From NCBI RefSeq assembly GCF_039697315.1, contig NZ_CP155619.1:3348001-3412000 (forward strand): a stretch of 64,000 nucleotides of DNA, given 5' to 3'. The translations under genes and the position numbers were made by a program. This document shows, piece after piece, positions 37,850 through 48,083 of the stretch; the first letter of the stretch is position 1, and each line of letters starts with the position of its first letter. This stretch comes from Pseudomonas abietaniphila (GTDB lineage Bacteria; Pseudomonadota; Gammaproteobacteria; Pseudomonadales; Pseudomonadaceae). The notes under the pieces are model-generated. The model was not told the origin of the DNA, did no database searches, and worked only from the letters and a program-made list of their open reading frames with translations.

Positions 37850-38241
37850 CGCGTTTCGATATGTGATGGCGTGATGCGGATGTGCGCTTCTGCCCAGCGG
37901 GCGTGGGCGCTTTCGGAGGTTATGAGAACTGCGATGCGGTGGGTCAGTGAGAGCGATGTTGCGTGAACGAGTGCATTCGCCAGCAAGCCGGTTCGCACAA
38001 ATTGAGGTCTGCCACTAACCCCCACAACGCCGCAATCCCTGTAGGAGCAGTCCGAGGTTACGAGGGCCGCGAACGCGGTGTGTCATTCACCGATGAGGCC
38101 GCTGACCCCCGCATTCGCCAGCAAGCTCGCCCCCACAGGTCTGATGGCTGCCTCAAATCCCAGGAACGCCGAAGTCCCTGTGGGAAACGTCCGAAGTTAC
38201 GAGCGTATGGGCCGCGCTTCGGACGATGCGGTGGGGCAATG
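37850..38241. repeat. repeat-rich intergenic region with three copies of an interspersed element
   Basis: Copies of an element with core GAGGTTACGAnnGC...GCGAnnGCGGTG occur at 37915-37950, 38041-38092 and 38179-38238. They are related to the copy at 16724-16782. Between them, 38110-38137 is a half REP (AGCAAGCTCGCCCCCACAGG). Frames open here contain only repeat sequence; I see no gene. Confidence 0.7.
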
Positions 38242-38958
38242 TCACCCCGCTTTGTTCGTCACCGGAAAATCCTGGGTGATGTCGAAGCTGCCTTTGGCGA
38301 CGACGCTCTTGGCGTTGCACAGTTTTGCATCGAAGCCAGGGTGGCGCTCGCCGTGCTCGGCGGCGTAGGCCGCGGCTTCTCTGGTGCACTCGTCGGTGGG
38401 CTGTTCCGGGGAAAGGGCGGCGTTGAACTGGAAGGTGCCAACGAGGCGGTAGCGATCCAGCAGCTTGTTGCTGGAGGTCAGTTTTTCGATTTTGCTGAAG
38501 TCGAGTTTGACGTTGCTGTTGGCGCCGCCTTTGTCGGTGTCGAAGTATTGGTAGTACGAGCCGGTATCATAAGAAGCGCTGTTTTCATCGTGGGCGACTT
38601 CCACGCGACCGCCCTGGAACATGATGGCCTGCTTTTCCTGATCGGGATTATCGAACGAGAAACCCAGGATCGGGCCTATGCTGACTTCGTTGCGATCGCC
38701 TTCGGCCTCCTGATCCGCGCTCAGGGTCAGCCAGTTCGCGCCAGGCAGCTTGCCGGGCAAGAAACCCACACCGACCGCATCGCCTTTGGCTTCGTAATGC
38801 AGGTTCAACGCCCCGCTGACATCCACCGTCATCGACTTCGACAAGCCCCGAGCGTCGGCCGAGGCGCTGCTAGTCTTGGGGGCTTCCTTGTCGCCGCAGC
38901 CAGCGAGTGCGGCAATGAATGCGGTCAGCAATAGCGGTAGGTAATGTTGGCGGGTCAT
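38242..38958 (-). CDS. putative lipoprotein of unknown function
   Basis: 238 residues from the ATG at 38958 (AGGA upstream). It has a lipoprotein signal peptide with lipobox LAGC, lipidated at about Cys20, followed by 'DKEAPKTSSASADA'. The mature part is rich in beta-like stretches ('SMTVDVSGALNLHYEAKGD', 'VGVGFLPGKLPGANWLTLSA') and has two further cysteines near the end. I do not recognise the family. It is monocistronic, opposite to the repeats, and is isolated from its upstream neighbour by a terminator. An envelope role is inferred from the signal only. Confidence 0.75.
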   Translation of the reverse strand: MTRQHYLPLLLTAFIAALAGCGDKEAPKTSSASADARGLSKSMTVDVSGALNLHYEAKGDAVGVGFLPGKLPGANWLTLSADQEAEGDRNEVSIGPILGFSFDNPDQEKQAIMFQGGRVEVAHDENSASYDTGSYYQYFDTDKGGANSNVKLDFSKIEKLTSSNKLLDRYRLVGTFQFNAALSPEQPTDECTREAAAYAAEHGERHPGFDAKLCNAKSVVAKGSFDITQDFPVTNKAG

Positions 38959-39054
38959 GACGTTTTCCTGAAGTGATCGGCGTGAAGGCCTCTGCTTGGC
39001 GGAAGGTATGACCGCGGAATCAGCCAGTGGGTCAATGGTCGCGGAATAAACAAT

Positions 39055-39085
39055 GAAAAAACCGCCCGATGACTGGGCGGTTTTC
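39055..39085 (-). terminator. terminator downstream of the hydrolase gene
   Basis: ACCGCCC-GATGACT-GGGCGGT (39061-39081) is followed on the minus strand by six T's (A's at 39055-39060 on the plus strand). It ends the minus-strand transcript of the putative lipase operon, 105 bp after the stop. Confidence 0.8.
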
Positions 39086-39189
39086 TCTGGAAACGGGGGC
39101 GCGGCGGACCATGTTCGATGGCTTGAACAGACCGACCTCAACGCATGACTCGTTAAACGTTTATGTACAGTCGTTAACGGTGAAACGTG

Positions 39190-40323
39190 TTACTTCAGAA
39201 TAACGTTGTAGGCGTCGTTGCCTTTCGCAAGTGCGGCGGCCAATCCCTCTTTCGGATTAAGAGGCAGGCCGGTGACTTTTCCAAATGCAACGCTTTTACC
39301 GTTATGGATGACAGAGCGTTCATTGGCCGTGTGTTCCGTCAGCCCTGTATAAGATTGACTGCGCATTTTCACAAAGTCGCTGTCGTGCATGACGATGCTC
39401 TGGTGAAGATTGCTGACATCCACTGCTGACAGATTCATCGTCTTCGTCAGTTTTGTGCCCCATCGAGTGAGGCAAACTTCTGCATAGTGCCTGACCAGCT
39501 TGCCAGGCTCGTTCAGCGCACCAGGGCCCGACGCGCCGCTCAACGACGCATTGCCCACCAGCGTGGCGTGCCTTCCCGCCATGGGGAAGATACTCACTTG
39601 AGTGGAGGCGACCGTTTTCGGAATCACGCAGGCAAATCCCTTGGAGCGTTCATCGCGCGCATAAAAAGCGACGTACTGTTTCACATTGCTGCTTAACGAA
39701 ATCTTTTCGAGCTGCGTGTTCAAAGGACCCGGAACAGGATCTACCACGAAAATGTTAACGGGAATCTTCCGGAGCACGGGATCGGCCAGCAATGCATTGG
39801 CCAGCATATGGCAGCTGACGCCGCCCCGGCTCCAGCCCACCAGGTTGATCTGAGTCGGGATGATCCCGCCTTTGCGGTGGGTCTTGATGATTTGTTCTTG
39901 CAATTGCTGCTGGCTGACTTTGCGGTTGCCAAAGTCATAGTGTCGCCACAGCCAGGAGTCGGTCTCTTCGACCTTATGAATCGGTAAACCCGCGTTTTTC
40001 AACCGAACATATTCCGCTTCAGTGAGCTTGGTCCGCTGCCAGTCAAATTTCCCTTTCACGATATTGACCGCATGTTGCACATTTTCATGCCAGCCTTTAC
40101 CGAAGGCCGTTCCTGTCCAGCCGTAGCTCTTGGGCTCGGTGAACAGTTCGTCAGCCTGCAAGTTGCCGCTGCCGGGACCGTTCACCACGATCCAGTCGGC
40201 GAATTCCCGACTACCCATGTTATTGGCCAGTGTGGAAATCAGTTCGCCGTTCCAGTAGTTGTCGTGAATCGAGTCATATTTTGTGGAGCCTGTTCCACAA
40301 AAGAAAATAGTAAATACCGCCAT
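39190..40323 (-). CDS. putative GxSxG serine hydrolase/lipase, effector-like
   Basis: 377 residues, alpha/beta-hydrolase-like. The nucleophile elbow 'LVGWSRGGVS' gives Ser165, and the spacing of Asp195 ('VVDPVPG') and His252 ('AGRHATLVG') fits a catalytic triad. The N-terminus 'FTIFFCGTGSTKYDS' recalls Tle1/DUF2235-like phospholipases delivered by type VI secretion and DUF5621-type proteins. There is no signal peptide. No vgrG, PAAR or other secretion gene is adjacent, so the effector role is inference. G+C is about 48% in three of the four lines counted. It follows the six-cysteine membrane protein (118-bp gap), perhaps as a pair. Its ribosome-binding site is inside a hairpin. Confidence 0.65.
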   Translation of the reverse strand: MAVFTIFFCGTGSTKYDSIHDNYWNGELISTLANNMGSREFADWIVVNGPGSGNLQADELFTEPKSYGWTGTAFGKGWHENVQHAVNIVKGKFDWQRTKLTEAEYVRLKNAGLPIHKVEETDSWLWRHYDFGNRKVSQQQLQEQIIKTHRKGGIIPTQINLVGWSRGGVSCHMLANALLADPVLRKIPVNIFVVDPVPGPLNTQLEKISLSSNVKQYVAFYARDERSKGFACVIPKTVASTQVSIFPMAGRHATLVGNASLSGASGPGALNEPGKLVRHYAEVCLTRWGTKLTKTMNLSAVDVSNLHQSIVMHDSDFVKMRSQSYTGLTEHTANERSVIHNGKSVAFGKVTGLPLNPKEGLAAALAKGNDAYNVILK

Positions 40324-40327
40324 GTTT

Positions 40328-40362
40328 CTAACCTCATGTGTGTTTAGGAATCATGAGGTTAG
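40328..40362 (-). promoter_or_regulatory. inverted repeat hiding the Shine-Dalgarno of the hydrolase gene
   Basis: CTAACCTCATG (40328-40338) and CATGAGGTTAG (40352-40362) are exact complements around a 13-nt loop, ending 4 bp before the hydrolase ATG at 40323. On the minus strand the only Shine-Dalgarno sequence, GAGG, lies inside the stem. It could be a translational lock or a protein operator. Confidence 0.6.
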
Positions 40363-40441
40363 TTTAATTAACAGAGCGTTTGTGGCTGTACTGTGTTACC
40401 TGATGTTGAGCCGCGTTGATCTGTCCGCTTACCGTATTTTA

Positions 40442-41254
40442 TTAGTTTGCCTGATATGTCCGCGCCGCCTCGCAATACTGTTCCTGCGCCAACTTGTTTT
40501 TCTCGTCCTTGTCCTTGGCAACGCGTTTGGTCCAGTCACTGCACATATCTTTTAAAAACGGCGTAGCGGCGCGGCGGCATTCGCGGTATTCAACGCTGTC
40601 GCTTTTGAAGTTCATGCACACGCTGCTGTTGTCGATGTGGTTGTTGTAAATGCGATAGCGCGCTTCATAGCGGTTGCGGCCGTCTATTTCGCGGATGAAC
40701 ACCCCCGCGACTTCGTAATGGCGGCCAGTATCGGCTTTCGGTTTGGCCGCGGAAGATTTGTACTGCGCCATGTAGCGGTCGGACACCATGCCTTGAGGGC
40801 GCGGAGCGTTATAGTCCGTCGGCTGTGCGTCGCCAAAGCGGCAGTTGATGACGTCGCGATCAATCACATTGCCGTCTTTCAGACAGTTATCCAGTGGTTG
40901 GGTGGTTGCGGGTTGCGCCGGTTCAAGTTTGGGCGCGACATAGACGACTTGCTCGGTTGTGCGTAACTCCGCTGTCGGTGTGACCGATGCCGGCGCTTCC
41001 TGGAGTTCGGCAGACGGCGTTGGCGCCATGACCACTTTCGGTGGTTTCTGCGTGTGAAACATCTGGATGACGAGATAGATAATCGCTCCCAGCAATGCCA
41101 GACAAATGAGAATGCTGCTGAGAGGCCAACTGGTCTTTGCGGGTGCGACTTTTCGTTTTGCTGGGTGGGATCCGAGCACGACATCGAACTGGTCGGGTGT
41201 CAGACGCTGTATGACGGTGAGCCCGTCGTCCTTTGGCGGTGGGGTGGGCTGCAT
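40442..41254 (-). CDS. single-pass membrane protein with a six-cysteine periplasmic domain
   Basis: 270 residues from the ATG at 41254 (AGGAGAGG upstream). A short cytoplasmic head ('LTPDQFDVVLG', then Lys/Arg-rich) precedes one membrane helix at about 42-66. A Pro/Thr/Ala-rich linker (67-120) and a periplasmic domain (about 121-270) follow, with six cysteines at about 124, 138, 213, 226, 238 and 261, enough for three disulfides. I do not recognise the family. It precedes the putative lipase on the same strand; an immunity, adaptor or anchoring role is possible but unproven. Confidence 0.7.
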   Translation of the reverse strand: MQPTPPPKDDGLTVIQRLTPDQFDVVLGSHPAKRKVAPAKTSWPLSSILICLALLGAIIYLVIQMFHTQKPPKVVMAPTPSAELQEAPASVTPTAELRTTEQVVYVAPKLEPAQPATTQPLDNCLKDGNVIDRDVINCRFGDAQPTDYNAPRPQGMVSDRYMAQYKSSAAKPKADTGRHYEVAGVFIREIDGRNRYEARYRIYNNHIDNSSVCMNFKSDSVEYRECRRAATPFLKDMCSDWTKRVAKDKDEKNKLAQEQYCEAARTYQAN

Positions 41255-41497
41255 TGCCTCTCCTTGGCATGTCGCGCGTTTCTGGCAGTTCTCTGGACCT
41301 GTGCGAACGGGCGACATAAAACGTAACGTGTGTGGCGGCGAGGTTAAACGCCGCGATGTTGTTTTGCTAGTACAACGTATCAATGCCGTATCGGGTCTGT
41401 ATCCTGTTTGGCATTTCTGTAACGGTTTCGGTGTACAGCGCCCAAACCCACCGCGTTAAGGTGGCTTACCTTTGCGACGGTCCATGGAGTGGCAGCT

Positions 41498-43426
41498 ATG
41501 CATCAAACCCTTGAGCAGGTTTTCGGTTATCGGCAGTTTCGTGCCGGACAAGAGGCCGCGATCAGTGCGGTGTTGGCGGGGCGTTCTGCGGCTGCGATCT
41601 TCCCCACGGGCTCGGGCAAGTCGCTGTGTTATCAGTTGCCTGCGTTGCTGCTGCCGCACCTGACCCTCGTGGTGTCGCCGCTGCTGGCGCTGATTCAGGA
41701 TCAGTTGGCTTTCTTGCAGCGTCATGGCATTGCGGCCGCGAGTATCGATTCGGCGCAGAGTCGCGATGAGGTCGCAGACGTCATGTCGCGTGCACGATCA
41801 GGCGAGCTCAAAATCCTCATGATCTCGGTCGAGCGCCTGAAGAACGAGCGCTTCAGGCACTTCATCGCGCAAGTGCCGATCTCGTTGCTGGTGGTCGATG
41901 AGGCGCACTGCATTTCGGAGTGGGGCCATAACTTCCGGCCCGACTACCTCAAGCTTCCGGACTACCAGCGCGAGTTCAAGATCCCCCAGGCGTTGCTGCT
42001 GACCGCTACCGCCACGCCACACGTCATCGACGATATGCAAAGCAAATTCGCCATTGCCCCCGACGATGTGGTGACGACTGGCTTCTATCGAGCCAATCTG
42101 ACCTTACGCGTCGAGCCGACGCCTGGCCGCGACAAGCGTCGTCGTCTGGTGCAATGGCTTGGCGAACGCGCCGGACAGCCGAGCATCGTCTACGTCACGC
42201 TGCAAAAGACAGCGGAATTCGTCGCCGCTCATCTGGCGCAAAATGGCATTCCGGCGCATGCCTATCACGCCGGACTGCCCCACGATAAGCGTGAGTCCAT
42301 TCAACGGCAGTTCATGGACGGGCGGCTGAATTGCATCGTTGCCACCATCGCGTTCGGCATGGGCATCGACAAGAGCGATATTCGCAACGTCGTGCATTTC
42401 GACCTGCCCAAATCCATTGAGAACTACAGTCAGGAGATCGGTCGGGCGGGGCGCGATGGTGCCGTCTCGGAGTGCCTGGTGCTGGCCAACCGCGACAGCC
42501 TGAATGTCCTGGAGAACTTTGTGTACGGGGACACGCCTGAGCGCGAAGGTATTGCTCGGGTGCTGGACGACTTGCTCAATGCGCGTAACGACGGGCAGTG
42601 GGAGTTTTTGCTGTTGCCGCTCTCGGAGATGAGCAACATTCGCCAGTTGCCGCTCAAGACCCTTCTGGTGCAACTGGAGCTGCGAGGGATCATTGCGCCG
42701 CGTTATGCCTACTTCGCCGAATACCGGTTCAAGTACCTGATCGAACCGCACGAACTCGTGGCACGTTTCCAGGGTGAACGGCAGCAGTTCGTGCAAGCCT
42801 TGGTCGAAACCTCCAGTCGCGCACGCACGTGGGCCACCGTTAATTTCGACGCGATGTATCAGCAGTATCAAGCGGAGCGCTCACGGGTTGTCACGGCGCT
42901 GGATTTCTTTCAGGAGAAGGGCTGGATCGAGCTTGAAAGCAAGCAGATGACGGAGGTGTACAGCCTGTTGGTGAGTGACTTCGATGCAAAGGCGCTGAGC
43001 GAGGAGCTGCATGATTATTTCCTGCACCACGAAACGACCGAAGTCGCGCGCATCCACGCCATGCTGGATCTGTTTGCCAGTGAGCAGTGTTTGAGCCATC
43101 GTCTGGCGCAATATTTCGGCGACGCCCGGGCGCCCGAGCGCTGCGGGCATTGTTCGGTGTGTGCCGGTCAGGTGGCTCGCCTGCCCGAGCCTCCGGCCCT
43201 GCTGCCCCTGGAGCAGCAAAGCTTCGAAGCGCTATGTAGCGATTTCGTCGGGCGGCATCGCGAGGCGCGAGGTCATGATCCCAGCGCTGAATGCGTGACG
43301 CGGTTTCTCTGCGGCATCAGCGTGCCGCTGTTCACCAAGCTCAAGGCAAGAAGCATCGCCGGGTTTGCCGTGCTTGAGGACTACCCCTACGCCTCGGTGC
43401 GGGATTGGGTGCTCAGTCACTCATGA
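41498..43426 (+). CDS. RecQ-like ATP-dependent DNA helicase
   Basis: 642-residue superfamily 2 helicase. Motif I is 'IFPTGSGKSLCYQLPALLL', the DEAH box is 'VVDEAHCISEWGHNFRPDY', motif VI is 'YSQEIGRAGRDG', and the aromatic-rich loop follows the DEAH box. The zinc-binding cysteines 'CGHCSVC' with an upstream Cys ('SEQCLSHRL') give the RecQ C-terminal module. A canonical HRDC domain is not clear. The ATG at 41498 is taken because GGAG lies 9 nt upstream. It resembles the second, shorter RecQ-type helicase of Pseudomonas rather than recQ itself. Confidence 0.88.
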   Translation: MHQTLEQVFGYRQFRAGQEAAISAVLAGRSAAAIFPTGSGKSLCYQLPALLLPHLTLVVSPLLALIQDQLAFLQRHGIAAASIDSAQSRDEVADVMSRARSGELKILMISVERLKNERFRHFIAQVPISLLVVDEAHCISEWGHNFRPDYLKLPDYQREFKIPQALLLTATATPHVIDDMQSKFAIAPDDVVTTGFYRANLTLRVEPTPGRDKRRRLVQWLGERAGQPSIVYVTLQKTAEFVAAHLAQNGIPAHAYHAGLPHDKRESIQRQFMDGRLNCIVATIAFGMGIDKSDIRNVVHFDLPKSIENYSQEIGRAGRDGAVSECLVLANRDSLNVLENFVYGDTPEREGIARVLDDLLNARNDGQWEFLLLPLSEMSNIRQLPLKTLLVQLELRGIIAPRYAYFAEYRFKYLIEPHELVARFQGERQQFVQALVETSSRARTWATVNFDAMYQQYQAERSRVVTALDFFQEKGWIELESKQMTEVYSLLVSDFDAKALSEELHDYFLHHETTEVARIHAMLDLFASEQCLSHRLAQYFGDARAPERCGHCSVCAGQVARLPEPPALLPLEQQSFEALCSDFVGRHREARGHDPSAECVTRFLCGISVPLFTKLKARSIAGFAVLEDYPYASVRDWVLSHS

Positions 43427-43473
43427 CTGTTTGCCGTTTCCACCGAATTCATTGACAGCAGAGGAAAGACTGA

Positions 43474-43905
43474 ATGTCTCAACCGACCCCGCAACGTGCC
43501 GACTATCGCCATTTCCAGCCCATCACCACCCGCTGGCATGACAACGACATTTACGGGCACGTGAATAACGTCACCTACTACAGCTTTTTCGACAGCGCGG
43601 TGAACGGTTATCTGATCGAGCGCGGCGGGCTGGATATACACGACGGGGAGGTGGTCGGGTTTGTGGTCAGTTCGTCCTGCGACTACTTTGCGTCGATCGC
43701 GTATCCGGACCTGATCGAGGTAGGTTTACGCGTGGGCAAGCTGGGCAACAGTTCGGTGCAATACGAGCTGGCTGTCTTCAAGGCAGGCGAGGATGAAGCG
43801 TGTGCGGCAGGGCGTTTCGTTCATGTATTCGTGGATCGAGCGTCGAATCAGCCGGTGGCGATTCCTGCCGGGTTGCGTGAGGCGATGGAGCAATTGGTCG
43901 TCTGA
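43474..43905 (+). CDS. 4HBT-type acyl-CoA thioesterase
   Basis: 143-residue hotdog-fold enzyme. The catalytic region 'TRWHDNDIYGHVNNVTYYSF' has the Asp of the YbgC/4HBT type, and 'FVVSSSCDYFASIAYPDLIE' is the usual following strand. It should hydrolyse acyl- or aryl-CoA thioesters in the cytoplasm; the substrate is unknown. Start 43474 has GAGGAAAG upstream. It follows the helicase by 47 bp, possibly on one transcript, and converges with the glycine-zipper gene. Confidence 0.87.
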   Translation: MSQPTPQRADYRHFQPITTRWHDNDIYGHVNNVTYYSFFDSAVNGYLIERGGLDIHDGEVVGFVVSSSCDYFASIAYPDLIEVGLRVGKLGNSSVQYELAVFKAGEDEACAAGRFVHVFVDRASNQPVAIPAGLREAMEQLVV

Positions 43906-43909
43906 AACG

Positions 43910-43937
43910 ACACCGGCCGCAGATAAGCGGCCGGTGT
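43910..43937. terminator. hairpin between convergent thioesterase and glycine-zipper genes
   Basis: ACACCGGCCGC-AGATAA-GCGGCCGGTGT is an 11-bp perfect stem without a T run. It lies 5 bp after the thioesterase stop and 29 bp from the end of the opposite gene. Confidence 0.6.
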
Positions 43938-43965
43938 GAAGGTGTTACGTGCGTTGCGCTGACTG

Positions 43966-44439
43966 TCAGCGATGACGCCAGCCGCGATGACGGCCGTGAT
44001 CGTGATGACGGGGGCCATGGCCATGGCGGTAGTCACGGCGGTCGCCACGGTAGCCACGACGGTAATCGTCGTCATGGCGGCTTTGCTCGCCCATGTAGTT
44101 GCCCAGTGCGCCGCCGGCTCCACCGCCCGCTGCTGCGCCGATCAGGCTGCCGGTGCTGCCACCGACGCTGCGGCCGATGACGTTACCGCCTGCTGCGCCA
44201 AGGCCACCGCCAATGGCCGCTTCGGTACGGTTGTGACGGTTTGCACCGACGGCACCGCCGGCTGCGCCACCAAGGCCCGCGCCAATTGCGGATCCGGTGC
44301 TGCCGCCAATCTGCTGGCCAACAACCGAACCCAGTACCCCACCCAATGCGCCGCCCACACCGGCCGTCACGTTGTCGCCAGCGGAGGCGAAACCAGTGGC
44401 CAGGGAGAGGGACAACAACAGAATCGAGGAATACTTCAT
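43966..44439 (-). CDS. exported glycine-zipper protein
   Basis: 157 residues from the ATG at 44439. A Sec signal peptide (about 1-20, ending 'TGFASA') is followed by a glycine-zipper region of GxxxG repeats ('GGALGGVLGSVVGQQIGGST', 'GSLIGAAAGGGAGGALGNYM'), then a His/Arg/Asp-rich tail ('RHDDDYRRGYRGDRRDYRHG'). Such YMGG/Rick_17kDa-like proteins insert in or associate with the outer membrane. The histidine-rich tail could bind metal, which is speculation. The ATG has only a weak Shine-Dalgarno sequence. Confidence 0.82.
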   Translation of the reverse strand: MKYSSILLLSLSLATGFASAGDNVTAGVGGALGGVLGSVVGQQIGGSTGSAIGAGLGGAAGGAVGANRHNRTEAAIGGGLGAAGGNVIGRSVGGSTGSLIGAAAGGGAGGALGNYMGEQSRHDDDYRRGYRGDRRDYRHGHGPRHHDHGRHRGWRHR

Positions 44440-44529
44440 GTATGGATGCTCGTAGGGATGACGACGCGATCCTGCAATCATGAAGAAAATGTCACAATCG
44501 AAATCCGACGAATAACACGACTTGTATAC

Positions 44530-44628
44530 AAATCACTAAGTGATTGTTTTTAGGCGGGAACTTAAGCTGAAACATTGAGTCATAGACTACTTCACACAGG
44601 CCCGAATCATGCGATTCGGGCCTTTTTT
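44530..44628 (+). ncRNA. candidate small RNA ending at the 44599-44628 terminator
   Basis: The region between the divergent glycine-zipper start and the terminator has no reading frame on the plus strand with a ribosome-binding site. A possible -10 (TATACA, 44525-44530) would give a transcript of about 90 nt with an internal hairpin AATCACT/AGTGATT (44531-44545). The locus is syntenic to where I remember the P. aeruginosa small RNA P34 near PA5181. The 5' end and orientation are inferred from the terminator only. Confidence 0.45.
44599..44628 (+). terminator. strong plus-strand terminator with no gene before it
   Basis: GGCCCGAATC-ATGC-GATTCGGGCC is a 10-bp stem followed by TTTTTT (44623-44628). 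On the minus strand there is no T run. The nearest upstream plus-strand gene ends 694 bp earlier, so this probably ends a small RNA. Confidence 0.85.
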
Positions 44629-44694
44629 GTGGGCGAATGAATGATCGGCTTGTAGGGCGTTTCACTCAATTGGCTGGGAATACGACGCTGTGAG

Positions 44695-44810
44695 TTTAGG
44701 AGTGAGCTTGCTCTGGGCCGCAGTCGGACGATTGCGATTTGTCTTTACCCGTCGCGGCGACTGACAAACAGCTTCGTCCGAGTGCGGCCCAGACCAGGCG
44801 CGCTCCTACA
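44695..44810. repeat. REP-like inverted repeat before the molybdopterin oxidoreductase
   Basis: Outer arms 44695-44712 (TTTAGGAGTGAGCTTGCT) and 44793-44810 (ACCAGGCGCGCTCCTACA) are imperfect REP halves. Inner arms CTGGGCCGCAGTCGGACGA (44713-44731) and 44774-44792 pair closely. It lies directly after the stop of the minus-strand gene and may serve as its 3' end. Confidence 0.75.
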
Positions 44811-44815
44811 AGGGA

Positions 44816-47146
<2,331 letters not shown>

Positions 47147-47148
47147 GC

Positions 47149-47988
47149 TCACGCTTTTTTCTCCAAGGCAGGGCTGTAAACCCGCGGCGCACTGTGTTTT
47201 GGCAAATGAATGAGGTTGAGGTTGTGACGGCGGGCCCATTGCAGCGCCAGGCCTGTGGGCGAGGACAGGCTGACAAGGGTTTGAATACCGGCACGCAGGA
47301 CTTTCTGAATCAGTTCCAGGCTGCAGCGGCTGGTCACGACCGCCAGACCTCCCGTGGTCGGGATGTTCTGGCGAATCAAGGCGCCGATCAGCTTGTCGAG
47401 GGCGTTGTGGCGACCGATGTCTTCGCGGCCCATCAACAACTCGCCCTGACTGTTCATGAACATCGCCGCGTGGACGGCACCGCAGTGTTCGCCCAGCGGT
47501 TGAAATTCGCTCATGCGCTCACGCAGACCTTTCAGCCATTCGGCGGGCGGCAATGGCGCACCGGGCAGGACATTCAGTTCGGGCAGGGCCTGTTCCACGG
47601 CTTCCACGCCACACAGCCCGCAGCCGCTGGCGCCTGCCAGTTGTCGACGCTGGGTCTTGAGGTTCCAGAAGGCGCGACTGGCGATTTCGACTTCTGCGGT
47701 TTGCGCCGAGCCGCAGCCGCCGAGCTTGATGTCGTAAATCTCGTCAGGGGATTCGATGATGCCGCTGCCGATGCTGAACCCGACGATGAAGTCTTCCAGA
47801 TCGGTGGGCGTCACCAGCATCACGGCCTGGCTGATGCCGTTATAGGCAATGGCCAACGCCACCTCTTCGGCGAGCACGTTAGGTTCGCAGGTGTCGTGTT
47901 CCAGGTTCGAGTAGCTGTAGGACTGGCTTGCGGCAGGCGCGGGCAGTTGTTTTGCGGGCGCCGTGCTCTCCGTGTGCTTGGAATGCAT
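47149..47988 (-). CDS. fdhD: FdhD, sulfurtransferase for molybdenum cofactor sulfuration
   Basis: 279 residues. FdhD passes sulfur to the molybdenum cofactor of formate-dehydrogenase-type enzymes. The active-site cysteine loop is 'ASGCGLCGVEAVEQA', and other family stretches are 'FIVGFSIGSGIIESPDEIYD', 'HAAMFMNSQGELLMGREDIG' and 'ALDKLIGALIRQ'. It is the first gene of the pair with the oxidoreductase (2-bp gap). The N-terminal 30 residues are low-complexity and poorly conserved, so an internal start is possible. Confidence 0.94.
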   Translation of the reverse strand: MHSKHTESTAPAKQLPAPAASQSYSYSNLEHDTCEPNVLAEEVALAIAYNGISQAVMLVTPTDLEDFIVGFSIGSGIIESPDEIYDIKLGGCGSAQTAEVEIASRAFWNLKTQRRQLAGASGCGLCGVEAVEQALPELNVLPGAPLPPAEWLKGLRERMSEFQPLGEHCGAVHAAMFMNSQGELLMGREDIGRHNALDKLIGALIRQNIPTTGGLAVVTSRCSLELIQKVLRAGIQTLVSLSSPTGLALQWARRHNLNLIHLPKHSAPRVYSPALEKKA

Positions 47989-48083
47989 CGGGAAGTACCG
48001 GCAGAGTATTCAGACCCTAAGCCTAGGCTTCTGGTCGGATAACGTCTAATTGCTAGTACTGATGCCGTGATAGATGACGTCGA

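Noticed and set aside
37850..38241. CRISPR-like array of repeats
   Set aside because: Copies are divergent, in unequal spacing and mixed with REP halves; there are no uniform spacers or cas genes.
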